This document shows, piece after piece, positions 1 to 7,410 of a DNA stretch of 15,108 nucleotides. The DNA comes from Bacteroidota bacterium (lineage in GTDB: Bacteria > Bacteroidota > Bacteroidia > Bacteroidales > WCHB1-69): contig JAEZOU010000018.1 of the NCBI GenBank assembly GCA_023413895.1, positions 1 through 15,108 on the forward strand. The letters run 5' to 3'. The notes below the pieces were generated by a model, which searched no databases, was not told the DNA's origin, and worked only from the letters and a program-made list of their open reading frames with translations. The position numbers were made by a program, and so were the translations under genes. The first letter of the stretch is position 1, and each line of letters starts with the position of its first letter.

Positions 1-442
1 GACTGATTGAATTTCAATAAGTTACGACACATATATCAGTATAACTATTTCTAAATCTCCTTTTAATTTTGAGAGGGTGCAAAAATAATAAATTTTCACC
101 ACAAAAAAACTCAAAACAATCAAATATTAACTATAAATTTTAACTGATATAGAATGAAATCTAAATACTATTCTTATAATTATTCATTTAAACACATAAA
201 CAACTAATAATCTGTAGAATACATAAAACAACAACCCATTACACACATTTCAAAATATTTAATTCTTTCACTTGTGTTTTCTTTTTATTTCATATAATTG
301 ATATGACTAATAAGAAAAAAACTCAAAACAACGGGATTTTGAAACAAAAATCTTATGTCATACAAATAAGAACGACAAAAGCAACCAAATTTAAAGAAAC
401 ATGGTAGAACAATAAAAGAAAAAGAAGAATAAATAGTTCTAA
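1..442. other. AT-rich intergenic region without a gene
   Basis: No convincing coding frame is visible on either strand here; the stretch is strongly AT-rich with scattered stops. It lies downstream of the minus-strand gene ending at 443 and probably upstream of a leftward gene that begins outside the window (see the promoter at 80-87). A short hairpin can be drawn at 335-352 (GATTTT, loop, AAAATC). It is weak and I do not call it a terminator with confidence. No repeats or RNA genes were recognised. Confidence 0.6.
80..87 (-). promoter_or_regulatory. Putative Bacteroidota promoter (-7 box), leftward
   Basis: On the minus strand this reads TATTTTTG followed by CA, a perfect match to the Bacteroidota -7 element TAnnTTTG. 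Candidate TTTG-type -33 elements lie upstream (plus-strand CAAA at 102 and 112), but neither has ideal spacing. Transcription would run out of the left edge of the window, so the target gene is not visible. Assignment is by consensus only. Confidence 0.45.
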
Positions 443-934
443 TTACTCTTCAGTTTGGGTATGAAATGGGTCGTAGATATAAAATTCTCCCACAGGGTTA
501 AGGAAGAAAGTGAAAGGAATTTTATCTTCGCCTTGACAGTAATGCGCATACACCAAATAGCAGACTACTTGGGTTTCGCTAATCGCTTTTGCATTTATTT
601 TATCAATAAAAACCACCAAGGAATCTTCAATTTCACTTACCTGCATAGCAATGATATTACGTCGATGCGGATCTTCCTCCATATATTGTGCATTTTCATA
701 ATCATCGCGCATCTGTTCCAAAATCTCAACAGTCATACGCGCATACTTCATCTCTGTAAGTGTATCCACTCGATCGATAGCTAAAGAATCGTAATCAACC
801 TGTTCGGTAACTAAAAACTCTACTGCTTTTGCTTGATAATCAAAACCCTTTTTCTTAAAAGGCTTGATAAAAATTAGAGCTACAGAAACAATTAACAGAA
901 AAATAAAAATGACAACATATACTTTTTTCATCAT
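443..934 (-). CDS. Small membrane-anchored protein of unknown function
   Basis: A 163-residue protein starting at ATG (a second in-frame ATG follows immediately). Residues 4-24 form one hydrophobic helix followed by a lysine-rich stretch (KPFKKK), so it should be a single-pass membrane protein or have an uncleaved signal anchor. There is no lipobox cysteine. The rest is soluble, acidic and probably helical in the first half (about 50-90), with a more beta-like C-terminus. I recognise no family or catalytic motif. It starts 12 bases after the stop of the DUF4831-like gene on the same strand and is probably co-transcribed with it. A shared cell-envelope role is only a guess. Confidence 0.7.
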   Translation of the reverse strand: MMKKVYVVIFIFLLIVSVALIFIKPFKKKGFDYQAKAVEFLVTEQVDYDSLAIDRVDTLTEMKYARMTVEILEQMRDDYENAQYMEEDPHRRNIIAMQVSEIEDSLVVFIDKINAKAISETQVVCYLVYAHYCQGEDKIPFTFFLNPVGEFYIYDPFHTQTEE

Positions 935-946
935 ACATAATTTATA

Positions 947-2065
947 TTAATAGATAAAACCCCAATGATGAATATCAAGATTATCGTAATGCAACGGAAG
1001 AATCTGAATTTTACCGAGTTGATAGATTTGGTAAACGCCAATTTTAGCTATCTCTTCATCATCTTTTAGCAAAGATAGATTTGCTGGCAAAGCTTGACGA
1101 ACTCGATATCCTTTATTAGGTTTCGTTTTACTATTTCCAGTGGCAACACAGCAATATTCATTCCAACTATTCAACTGCAACTGGGGAGAAATTTGGAGAT
1201 AATATATTCCTTTATCCTGATTTGGTTCTGCCACTCCCCTATTTTCAGAAAAAGCAAAGATCGGTACCATAAGGTCATTTTCATCTGAAGGAACTACAAC
1301 AATATTATAGTGTACCAACTGTTTTATTTTCAAACCCGAGAAAAGCGATAAATAATTATGTTCCAATTCATTGAGAGAATTTACCATAAATTCAAGAGCA
1401 TCTTTACTATAGGGTACCTCTTGCTTACCTGTTAACAAATCATATCTATCGTCTCTAATCTTTAGAATCTGTTCTGCCACCTCTTGTGCCTGCTGACTAG
1501 ATGTTCTTTCAATTGTTTTAGTCTGATTTACTAGCACTTGTGTAACCACACCATCAACAATTCTCGTATCCAAATAAGACTCTTCTACCTCTTCATACCG
1601 AACATTAGTATAGTAACGAAAGAAATCGGGAAGTTCTTCACCTAACGAGTCCATAAAAGGTGTATAATATTGATCTTTCAACGAATACTTATCATTAAAA
1701 ATCTCTGTCAAAAAATCTTTTCGCAACTGATTTGCTGATAGTTGAACAAGAAACTGATTATTCTCATCAGGCACTAAAAAATCTTGCACCTTAATATCTT
1801 TCACTTCATAACGCACTTGTGAAACCTTTACGAAATCAGAAAGGCCCATTAAACTAGCAGCATAATCCGCATAACAACCCTTATATTCTGAGATCTTTTC
1901 TACCGTTACATTCACCAAAAAGGCGGTTTTAGGTAAAGCGTAAGTAAAGGAATTTTTGATATGCACAGCATTTGAATCAGGAACTATAGGAACTACCTTT
2001 TTCTGAGCAAAAGCGGTCATTCCCGACAAAAAGAAAGCAATAATAATAAAAAAACAGCGCTTCAT
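947..2065 (-). CDS. DUF4831-like secreted/periplasmic protein
   Basis: A 372-residue protein from the ATG at 2065. An upstream TTG at 2074 would add three residues, but the ATG gives a textbook signal peptide: Lys-Arg, a hydrophobic core, and cleavage after the AFA before QKK at about residue 20. The mature start contains a segment with the sense YALPKTAFLVNVTVEK, which resembles the N-terminus of DUF4831 proteins, a family common in Bacteroidales with no known function. The middle is rich in helices and acidic residues, and the C-terminus looks beta-rich. No catalytic motif or membrane segment beyond the signal is seen. It is the first gene of a two-gene minus-strand unit, with its promoter back-to-back with that of ispG. 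The family call is from memory of the pattern, not a search. Confidence 0.75.
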   Translation of the reverse strand: MKRCFFIIIAFFLSGMTAFAQKKVVPIVPDSNAVHIKNSFTYALPKTAFLVNVTVEKISEYKGCYADYAASLMGLSDFVKVSQVRYEVKDIKVQDFLVPDENNQFLVQLSANQLRKDFLTEIFNDKYSLKDQYYTPFMDSLGEELPDFFRYYTNVRYEEVEESYLDTRIVDGVVTQVLVNQTKTIERTSSQQAQEVAEQILKIRDDRYDLLTGKQEVPYSKDALEFMVNSLNELEHNYLSLFSGLKIKQLVHYNIVVVPSDENDLMVPIFAFSENRGVAEPNQDKGIYYLQISPQLQLNSWNEYCCVATGNSKTKPNKGYRVRQALPANLSLLKDDEEIAKIGVYQIYQLGKIQILPLHYDNLDIHHWGFIY

Positions 2066-2087
2066 AAAATTCAATAATAATATTTGG

Positions 2088-2095
2088 CAAAAATA
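2088..2095 (-). promoter_or_regulatory. Promoter -7 box for the DUF4831-like gene
   Basis: On the minus strand this is TATTTTTG, a perfect TAnnTTTG element, located 23 bases before the ATG at 2065. A clear TTG -33 element is not seen. The position leaves a very short leader, normal for Bacteroidota. Together with the plus-strand box at 2128-2135 it makes a divergent promoter pair in a 97-base gap. Confidence 0.55.
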
Positions 2096-2108
2096 GTGTT
2101 TTTTTTCA

Positions 2109-2135
2109 TTGGTAACAGAAAGATATTTATTTTTG
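2109..2135 (+). promoter_or_regulatory. Promoter for ispG (TTG / TATTTTTG)
   Basis: A TTG at 2109-2111 is followed after 16 bases by TATTTTTG at 2128-2135, matching the Bacteroidota -33/-7 pattern although the spacing is shorter than usual. Transcription would begin around 2140, giving a leader of roughly 20 bases before the ispG ATG at 2163. The -33 region overlaps that expected for the divergent minus-strand promoter. Confidence 0.55.
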
Positions 2136-2162
2136 CGAAACTAAATTGAGAAAATAAGTAAT

Positions 2163-3521
2163 ATGGAAATTCGCAAAAAAAGCCACGCAGCTCAAATTGG
2201 CAACCTAAAGATGGGTGACCATCACAGAATATTAACCCAAACAATGACCAATACTTTTACTACTAATATTGAAGCTACTATAAATCAGTGTTGTAGAATT
2301 GCTGAAACGGGTTGTGATATTGTAAGAATTACCGTTCCGCAACTTAGTGATGTACCCGCGTTAGAAGAGATTAAGCGACAATTACGTAGCAGAGGCGTTA
2401 CAATGCCATTAGTTGCTGACGTACACTTCCACCCAGAAGTTGCGGAAGCAACAGCACGAATTGTGGAAAAAGTGCGAATAAATCCAGGTAATTTCACCGA
2501 CAAAAAATCGCTCAAAACACAAAATTATAGTGAATCTGAATTTCAGGAGGGAAAAGAGATGATGGGAGAACGCGCCCGCAAACTCCTCGAAATCTGCAGA
2601 GAAGAAGGTACTTGTATTCGAATTGGGGTAAACCACGGTTCGCTATGCGACCGCATCATCAGTCGATACGGGAACACTCCTTTAGCATTAGCAGAATCGG
2701 CAATGGAATGGATTGAAATTTGCGAACATTACAACTTTCGTAATATCGTTTTCTCATTAAAATCGAGCAACGTAACCACAATGATTGAAGCAAACCTAAT
2801 ATTGGCCCAACTGATGGAAACCCAAGGCAAGCAATATCCACTACACTTGGGAGTTACCGAAGCCGCTAATGGAATGGAGGGACGCATAAAATCAGCAGCA
2901 GGCATTGGCGCACTGCTTTACAATGGGTACGGAGACACACTGCGAGTATCGCTTACCGAAGCCCCAGAAAATGAAGTCGTTTTCGCAAAAAAATTACTAC
3001 AAGTTATTGATGCTGAAAAGTTAAAACGATTTTCCATTGTAGAAGGTAAACTAGTAATAGAGAGTAATGAAAAAGACGCTGAAAGTTGGTGGGCAAGTTG
3101 TGCCGCATTGGCAGGCTTCTATCATCAGCAGAAGCTACTGAAAGAGATTGTAATTCATAACCCAAACTTCTCAACACAAGCTCAGCACGAACTTGAGGAG
3201 CAAATTTTACAAGCTTGTCGCATAAAAATGACACATACCGAGATTGTAGCTTGTCCTTCGTGCGGAAGAACCCAATATGACATTCAAGCTGTACTTCATA
3301 CTGTAAAAGAACGTTTTAGCCACTATCCTAACCTTAAAATTGGCGTTATGGGCTGCGTTGTCAATGGACCAGGTGAAATGGCAGACGCTGACTTCGGTGT
3401 AATTGGTAATGCAAATGGAAAAATAGCAGTATTTAAGGGCCACGAAAGAGTGAGTGAATTTCTCCCAATTGAAGAGGCACTTAAAGAATTAGAAGTTCGC
3501 ATTGATCAGAGTGTAAAGTAG
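2163..3521 (+). CDS. ispG: 4-hydroxy-3-methylbut-2-enyl diphosphate synthase (IspG/GcpE)
   Basis: A 452-residue cytosolic iron-sulfur enzyme that converts methylerythritol cyclodiphosphate to HMBPP in the MEP isoprenoid pathway. Residues about 1-280 form the TIM barrel, with recognisable stretches such as LVADVHFHPEVA (83-94), RINPGNF (105-111), RIGVNHGSL (153-161) and LHLGVTEA (227-234). The C-terminal reductase-like domain supplies the [4Fe-4S] ligands C364, C367 and C398, and E405 in NGPGE. The barrel sequence is of the plant/Bacteroidota/Chlamydia type, which normally carries a large extra A* domain between barrel and cluster domain. Here only about 95 residues separate LTEAPE (264-269) from C364. 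The protein is therefore clearly shorter than usual three-domain forms yet longer than the two-domain E. coli type (about 370). It has its own promoter and stands alone on its strand. Confidence 0.96.
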   Translation: MEIRKKSHAAQIGNLKMGDHHRILTQTMTNTFTTNIEATINQCCRIAETGCDIVRITVPQLSDVPALEEIKRQLRSRGVTMPLVADVHFHPEVAEATARIVEKVRINPGNFTDKKSLKTQNYSESEFQEGKEMMGERARKLLEICREEGTCIRIGVNHGSLCDRIISRYGNTPLALAESAMEWIEICEHYNFRNIVFSLKSSNVTTMIEANLILAQLMETQGKQYPLHLGVTEAANGMEGRIKSAAGIGALLYNGYGDTLRVSLTEAPENEVVFAKKLLQVIDAEKLKRFSIVEGKLVIESNEKDAESWWASCAALAGFYHQQKLLKEIVIHNPNFSTQAQHELEEQILQACRIKMTHTEIVACPSCGRTQYDIQAVLHTVKERFSHYPNLKIGVMGCVVNGPGEMADADFGVIGNANGKIAVFKGHERVSEFLPIEEALKELEVRIDQSVK

Positions 3522-3707
3522 AAACTTTCGTAAGTCAAAATACTGAAGTAAAAAGAAACAGATAAGGAAGTGGGATTGCATTAGGGATTGAAGCGGTTAT
3601 GAGCGCCAGATTTAGAACAGAGAAATGAGAATTTAGAAGATAGACTTTGGAGTTTTGGGAGATTTAAAGCGAAAGAAGGAGGCGCGAAATTTGAGCGGAA
3701 AGCCCGA

Positions 3708-3743
3708 CGGCACGTGCGAATGCTTCGCGCGGAGTATGTGCCG
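3708..3743. repeat. GC-rich nested palindrome (REP-like or structured RNA)
   Basis: CGGCACGT at 3708-3715 pairs with ATGTGCCG at 3736-3743 (one G-U pair), enclosing a perfect inner hairpin GCGAA-TGC-TTCGC at 3716-3728. The element is far richer in G+C than the flanking DNA. There is no T-run directly after it, so it is not a standard intrinsic terminator. I cannot see other copies in this window, so the repeat label is tentative; a non-coding RNA stem is the main alternative. Confidence 0.4.
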
Positions 3744-3775
3744 GAATGCCCAAATCAATTACAAAAGTTCTTAAA

Positions 3776-3789
3776 ATTGTTAACACAAT
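3776..3789. promoter_or_regulatory. Inverted repeat ATTGT-taac-ACAAT, possible operator
   Basis: Perfect 5-base arms flank a 4-base centre, a shape similar to CRP/FNR-family half-sites (TTGT...ACAA). It lies about 200 bases upstream of the operon's -7 box, which is far for direct control. AT-rich DNA yields such repeats by chance, so this is weak. Confidence 0.2.
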
Positions 3790-3988
3790 ATTTATGGAGA
3801 TTTTTGTGCATAAAATTTATAGATTAAGACTCAATTCACAATAGATACAACAACATAAAATTATAATATGTAACCCTTTGCACAACAAAAAAAACAATCT
3901 CACGAAATTTATTTCACTAAACATCAATACATTACAAATATCGTTAACATTTTTTAACACTTAAAAGAGAAAATAAAGAGATATTTTG

Positions 3989-3996
3989 TAATTTTG
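3989..3996 (+). promoter_or_regulatory. Promoter -7 box of the ten-gene operon
   Basis: TAATTTTG followed by CA is a perfect Bacteroidota TAnnTTTG element. Transcription would start around 4003 and leave a leader of about 70 bases before the ATG at 4075. No good TTG -33 element is found at the usual distance, which may mean an activator is needed or that the -33 is degenerate. It is the only strong promoter-like signal ahead of the operon. Confidence 0.5.
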
Positions 3997-4074
3997 CAGA
4001 ACGATTTTGTATTTTAGAAATCGGAAATAAAAAAGTTGACAAAGAAAAGAAATACAAACTTAATATTATTGAAT

Positions 4075-5331
4075 ATGAAAGACATTTTTGAAAGAATTAA
4101 AGGCACACCAGGTCCATTAGGACAATATCAAGAAAATGCAGATGGATACTTTATGTTTCCGAAATTAGAGGGAGAAATTGGTCCTGAAATGCGTTTCAAT
4201 GGTAAAGAGGTATTAACATGGAGTTTGAACAACTATTTAGGTTTAGCAAACCACCCAGAAGTACGCAAAGCGGACGCAGAAGGCGCACAAGAGTACGGAA
4301 TGGCCTCACCAATGGGTGCTCGTATGATGTCAGGAGATACTATATATCACAAACAATTGGAGCAAGATTTAGCTCACTTTGTTGGCAAACCATACGGTTA
4401 CTTGATGAACTTTGGTTACCAAGGAATGATTTCTATCATTGATGTTCTTACAACTCGTAGAGATGTGATTGTATATGACTCTGAATCACACGCTTGTATT
4501 TTAGATGGTATGCGTTTAAGTTTTGCTCAAAGATACGTATATCAACACAATAATATGGATAGTTTACGTCAACAATTAGAACGTGCTACTCCATTAGCTG
4601 AGAAATTAGGTGGTGGTATTTTAGTAATTACTGAAGGTGTATTTGGCATGGCAGGTGACTTAGGAAACTTGGCTGGCATTGCAGAGTTGAAGAAAGAGTT
4701 CAACTTCCGTTTGCTTATTGATGATGCGCACGGATTTGGCACAATGGGAAAAACAGGAGCTGGTACTGCTGAACATTTCAATTGTATTGACGCTGTTGAC
4801 GTTTACTTTGCAACTTTTGCAAAAAGTATGGCTGGAATTGGAGCTTTTGTAGCATCAGAAAAATTCATTATCGACCACCTACGCTTCAATATGCGTTCTC
4901 AGATTTTTGCAAAATCTCTACCAATGCCGATGGTAAAAGGAGCAATTAAACGTTTAGAACTCCTTAAAAATCAACCAGAACTTAAAGAGAACTTGTGGAA
5001 TATCACTCGTAAATTACAAGATGGTTTACGCGCAGAAGGTTTTGACTTAGGTAGAACCGAATCTCCAGTTACTCCAGTTTACCTCAAAGGTGGCATAAAT
5101 GAAGGCACTAACATCGTAGTTGACCTTCGTGAAAACTACGGAATCTTCTGTTCTATAGTTGTTTATCCTGTTGTTCCTAAGGGAGTTATCATGCTTCGTA
5201 TTATTCCAACAGCAGCACACACTGAAGCACACGTTGACCGCACCATCAATGTTTTCAAAGAGGTTAAACAGAAATTGGAACAAGGTTACTACAACAAACC
5301 TATTCCGATGATGAATCTTGTAAAAGAATAA
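4075..5331 (+). CDS. Alpha-oxoamine synthase (Spt-like); likely cysteate fatty-acyl transferase
   Basis: A 418-residue PLP enzyme of the fold-type I alpha-oxoamine synthase family (serine palmitoyltransferase, KBL, BioF). These condense an amino acid with an acyl thioester, with loss of CO2. Visible marks are NNYLGL (52-57), H139 in ESHAC expected to stack on PLP, DDAHGFG (216-222) with D217 and H219, and the Schiff-base lysine K250 in FAKSMAG. The ATG is preferred over an in-frame TTG at 4036, which would prepend 13 residues unlike the family. The neighbours decide the likely substrate: a cysteate-synthase-like gene 2 bases downstream and then a ketoreductase point to cysteate + fatty acyl thioester giving 3-ketocapnine, as shown for SulA/Cap enzymes of sulfonolipid-making Bacteroidota. 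Serine palmitoyltransferase of sphingolipid synthesis is the main alternative. Confidence 0.85.
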   Translation: MKDIFERIKGTPGPLGQYQENADGYFMFPKLEGEIGPEMRFNGKEVLTWSLNNYLGLANHPEVRKADAEGAQEYGMASPMGARMMSGDTIYHKQLEQDLAHFVGKPYGYLMNFGYQGMISIIDVLTTRRDVIVYDSESHACILDGMRLSFAQRYVYQHNNMDSLRQQLERATPLAEKLGGGILVITEGVFGMAGDLGNLAGIAELKKEFNFRLLIDDAHGFGTMGKTGAGTAEHFNCIDAVDVYFATFAKSMAGIGAFVASEKFIIDHLRFNMRSQIFAKSLPMPMVKGAIKRLELLKNQPELKENLWNITRKLQDGLRAEGFDLGRTESPVTPVYLKGGINEGTNIVVDLRENYGIFCSIVVYPVVPKGVIMLRIIPTAAHTEAHVDRTINVFKEVKQKLEQGYYNKPIPMMNLVKE

Positions 5332-5333
5332 AA

Positions 5334-6584
5334 ATGTCAACCTATCTTCAAGAAAGCAATCCTATGAAATATAGATTAGTCTGCAAAAAATGCGGCAAAG
5401 AGATAGAAAACTTTGCGCAATGGTTTCAACAAAAACAACTTTGTGAATGTGGCAGTAACCACGTTGAAGTGGCATATAACACTGACTACACAAAGCTCAA
5501 GGAGTTATTCACCAGCAATCCTGATAATTTTTGGCACTATTTCGATTTTCTGCCTTTAGAAAAAAGAGAAAATATCATCAGTTGCCAAGAGGGAACCGTT
5601 CCAATTGAGGAGTGGGAGTTTCTGAATCGCTATGCGAAAGAGGAATTTGGTATTGACTGCAAAGTAATGGTTTGTAGAAACGACTTGAATGGTGGCACCA
5701 ACACCTTTAAAGATGTTGCAGCAGCAATGGCAGCCTCTATTTTCAAGGAAAATGGAATTAAAGAGTATTGCTTAGCATCGACGGGCAATACTGCAACAGC
5801 GTACAGTAAGTACCTTTCCATAGGAGGAACAAAATTTACGGTTTTCGTTCCTAATTGCGTAAATGAAGATACTGTAGAAGAGATTAAGTCCCACAATCAG
5901 AACATTGTTATTAGCGAAGGTGATTACGCGCAAGCCAAAAAAGAAGCTGCCGAGCATCACAAACGTAACAATGTTCTGATTTCGATGGGAAATATCGACC
6001 CCATACGCGTAGAAGCGAAAAAGACAATGGTTTTTGAATTTCTACGCCAATTTGGCAAAATGCCAGATGTATATCTACAGGCCGTAAGCGGAGGTACAGG
6101 TCCTATAGCTATCGATAAAGGAATCCGAGAAATTTCCGCTTTCTATCCTGAAGCCAAACTTCCTAAGATGTTGTTAGTTCAGCAGGACACCTGCGACCCG
6201 ATGGTTCAAGGATGGGAAAATGCTGCAAAAAAAGGATTTCCAGAAGGTTATGAAAAAGAATATCCCGTAATTGAAAATCCTCAGACCATTGTATCCATCT
6301 TATCAACAGGGAATCCAGGAATGTTTCCGATTGTGGCTCCCATTGTAAAGAAAAGTGGAGGAAACTTTTTACGCGTAAAAGAATCTGAATTAGTGAACTT
6401 TGCTCGTATAGTAAAACGTGAACGCAATATTGACTTAGGACCAGCATCGATAGTTTGTTTCGCAGGATTTTACGAAGCACTTCGCAAAAACGAAATTCAC
6501 AATGGGCAGCTTGTCCTTATCAACACTGGTGAAGGCGCCGCACGTGCGCGCGAGTTCAAAAAAAGCTATCAAAACAACGAATAG
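5334..6584 (+). CDS. Threonine-synthase-like PLP enzyme; likely cysteate synthase
   Basis: A 416-residue fold-type II PLP enzyme. An N-terminal zinc ribbon (C17, C20, C37, C39) precedes the catalytic domain, with the Schiff-base lysine K126 in NTFKD, a STGNTA loop (149-154), SGGTGP (252-257) for the PLP phosphate, and NTGE near the C-terminus. Ordinary threonine synthase is the nearest common family. However, cysteate synthase, first known from methanogens for coenzyme M and later from capnine-making Bacteroidota, evolved from it and adds sulfite to O-phosphoserine. No homoserine or threonine genes are nearby, whereas an acyl-transferase gene ends 2 bases upstream and a ketoreductase starts 6 bases downstream. 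I therefore favour cysteate synthase. An ATG at 5364, just before YRLVCKKCG, is an equally plausible start. Substrate assignment is inferred from context. Confidence 0.78.
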   Translation: MSTYLQESNPMKYRLVCKKCGKEIENFAQWFQQKQLCECGSNHVEVAYNTDYTKLKELFTSNPDNFWHYFDFLPLEKRENIISCQEGTVPIEEWEFLNRYAKEEFGIDCKVMVCRNDLNGGTNTFKDVAAAMAASIFKENGIKEYCLASTGNTATAYSKYLSIGGTKFTVFVPNCVNEDTVEEIKSHNQNIVISEGDYAQAKKEAAEHHKRNNVLISMGNIDPIRVEAKKTMVFEFLRQFGKMPDVYLQAVSGGTGPIAIDKGIREISAFYPEAKLPKMLLVQQDTCDPMVQGWENAAKKGFPEGYEKEYPVIENPQTIVSILSTGNPGMFPIVAPIVKKSGGNFLRVKESELVNFARIVKRERNIDLGPASIVCFAGFYEALRKNEIHNGQLVLINTGEGAARAREFKKSYQNNE

Positions 6585-6590
6585 AACATT

Positions 6591-7391
6591 ATGAAGAAGT
6601 TTGACAATAAAGTAGTTTGGATTACGGGAGCCTCCTCTGGCATTGGAGAAGCTACTGCCTACTGCTTTGCACAAGAGGGTGCAACCCTTATTCTTACTGC
6701 TTTAGAAGCGGATTTATTGGAAAAGGTTAAAGATAAAGCGCTATCGTTAGGTTCGCCAACCGTTACTCTTCTTCCTTACAACCTTGCCAACTTAGAAAGT
6801 TTAGACGCTTTAGTTCAAGAGGCTTGGAACACATACGGCAAGATTGACATTATGTACAACAACGCAGGCATTAGTCAACGCGCCAACACTATTGACACAG
6901 AGATGCACGTAATTCGCAAAGTGATGGACGTAAACTACTATGCACCAGTTATTATTACTAAGGCATTACTACCAAAAATGATTGCGCAAGGTGGAGGACA
7001 ACTTGTAGCCACAACAAGTATTGCTGGCAGATTTGGCTTCCCACTTCGTTGTGCGTACTCCTCATCAAAACACGCACTTTACGGTTTTTTCGAGACCGTT
7101 CAGGCGGAATATTTCGACCAAAACATTCGCGTAACACTTGTTTGTCCGGGGCGCGTGCGCACCAACATCTCTTTCTACGCCTTAGAGAAAGATGGTAAAC
7201 AACATGGCAAGTTAGATGCTGGACAAGCAGGAGGGATTACGCCAGAAAAAGCGGGCAAGACGATTATGAATGCCATCTATAAACAAAAACGTGAAGTACT
7301 TGTTGGTAGCAAAGAGCTGCTGATGGTATATTTCAAGCGATTTCTACCCTCTTTAGCAGCCTTAATGGCACGAAAAATTAAGGCGATGTAA
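6591..7391 (+). CDS. SDR reductase; likely 3-ketocapnine (3-ketosphinganine-type) reductase
   Basis: A 266-residue classical short-chain dehydrogenase/reductase. The NAD(P) site is TGASSGIG (12-19) and NNAG is at 90-93. The catalytic tetrad is N115, S143, Y156 and K160 (YSSSK). Unlike FabG, it has a longer C-terminus with a hydrophobic basic stretch (about 245-264) similar to DHRS7/3-ketosphinganine reductase proteins, which could attach it to the inner face of the membrane. Its place directly after the acyl-transferase and cysteate-synthase-like genes suggests it reduces 3-ketocapnine to capnine, the third pathway step. If the first enzyme uses serine instead, the product would be sphinganine. 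A separate FabG lies later in the same operon, so fatty-acid elongation is less likely for this one. Confidence 0.82.
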   Translation: MKKFDNKVVWITGASSGIGEATAYCFAQEGATLILTALEADLLEKVKDKALSLGSPTVTLLPYNLANLESLDALVQEAWNTYGKIDIMYNNAGISQRANTIDTEMHVIRKVMDVNYYAPVIITKALLPKMIAQGGGQLVATTSIAGRFGFPLRCAYSSSKHALYGFFETVQAEYFDQNIRVTLVCPGRVRTNISFYALEKDGKQHGKLDAGQAGGITPEKAGKTIMNAIYKQKREVLVGSKELLMVYFKRFLPSLAALMARKIKAM

Positions 7392-7410
7392 TCATCAAAC
7401 AGATTTGACA

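Larger units (their letters stand above)
3522..4074. other. Long intergenic region: hairpin element and operon leader
   Basis: This 553-base gap has no convincing gene. Its first half (to about 3755) is purine-rich on the plus strand and becomes unusually GC-rich around 3680-3750, where a nested hairpin sits. The second half is very AT-rich and carries an inverted repeat (3776-3789), two TTAACA copies exactly 10 bases apart (3944 and 3954), and a strong -7 box (3989-3996) for the operon that follows. The change in base composition suggests the first half is a separate element, perhaps a dispersed repeat, a decayed gene or a non-coding RNA. Confidence 0.6.

Noticed and set aside
335..352. Terminator after the gene ending at 443
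   Set aside because: The stem is only six AT-rich pairs and lies about 90 bases past the stop; too weak to call.
455..784. Plus-strand 109-residue reading frame opposite the first minus-strand gene
   Set aside because: It mirrors a gene with a convincing N-terminal membrane helix and operon context; its translation shows no domain and looks like an antisense shadow.
4036..4074. Upstream TTG start for the Spt-like gene
   Set aside because: It adds 13 residues unlike the family start, whereas the ATG at 4075 gives MKDIFERIKG, which fits the family.
3522..4074. tRNA, 6S RNA or riboswitch in the long gap
   Set aside because: No cloverleaf, CCA end or recognised aptamer core was found; only the nested hairpin stands out.
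4075..5331. 2-amino-3-ketobutyrate CoA ligase (threonine breakdown) or BioF
   Set aside because: Same fold, but there is no threonine dehydrogenase or biotin gene beside it; a long-chain ketoreductase and a cysteate-synthase-like gene follow instead.
5334..6584. Ordinary threonine synthase
   Set aside because: Not excluded, but set second: no threonine or homoserine genes are nearby and the neighbours form the capnine set. A tree is needed to decide.
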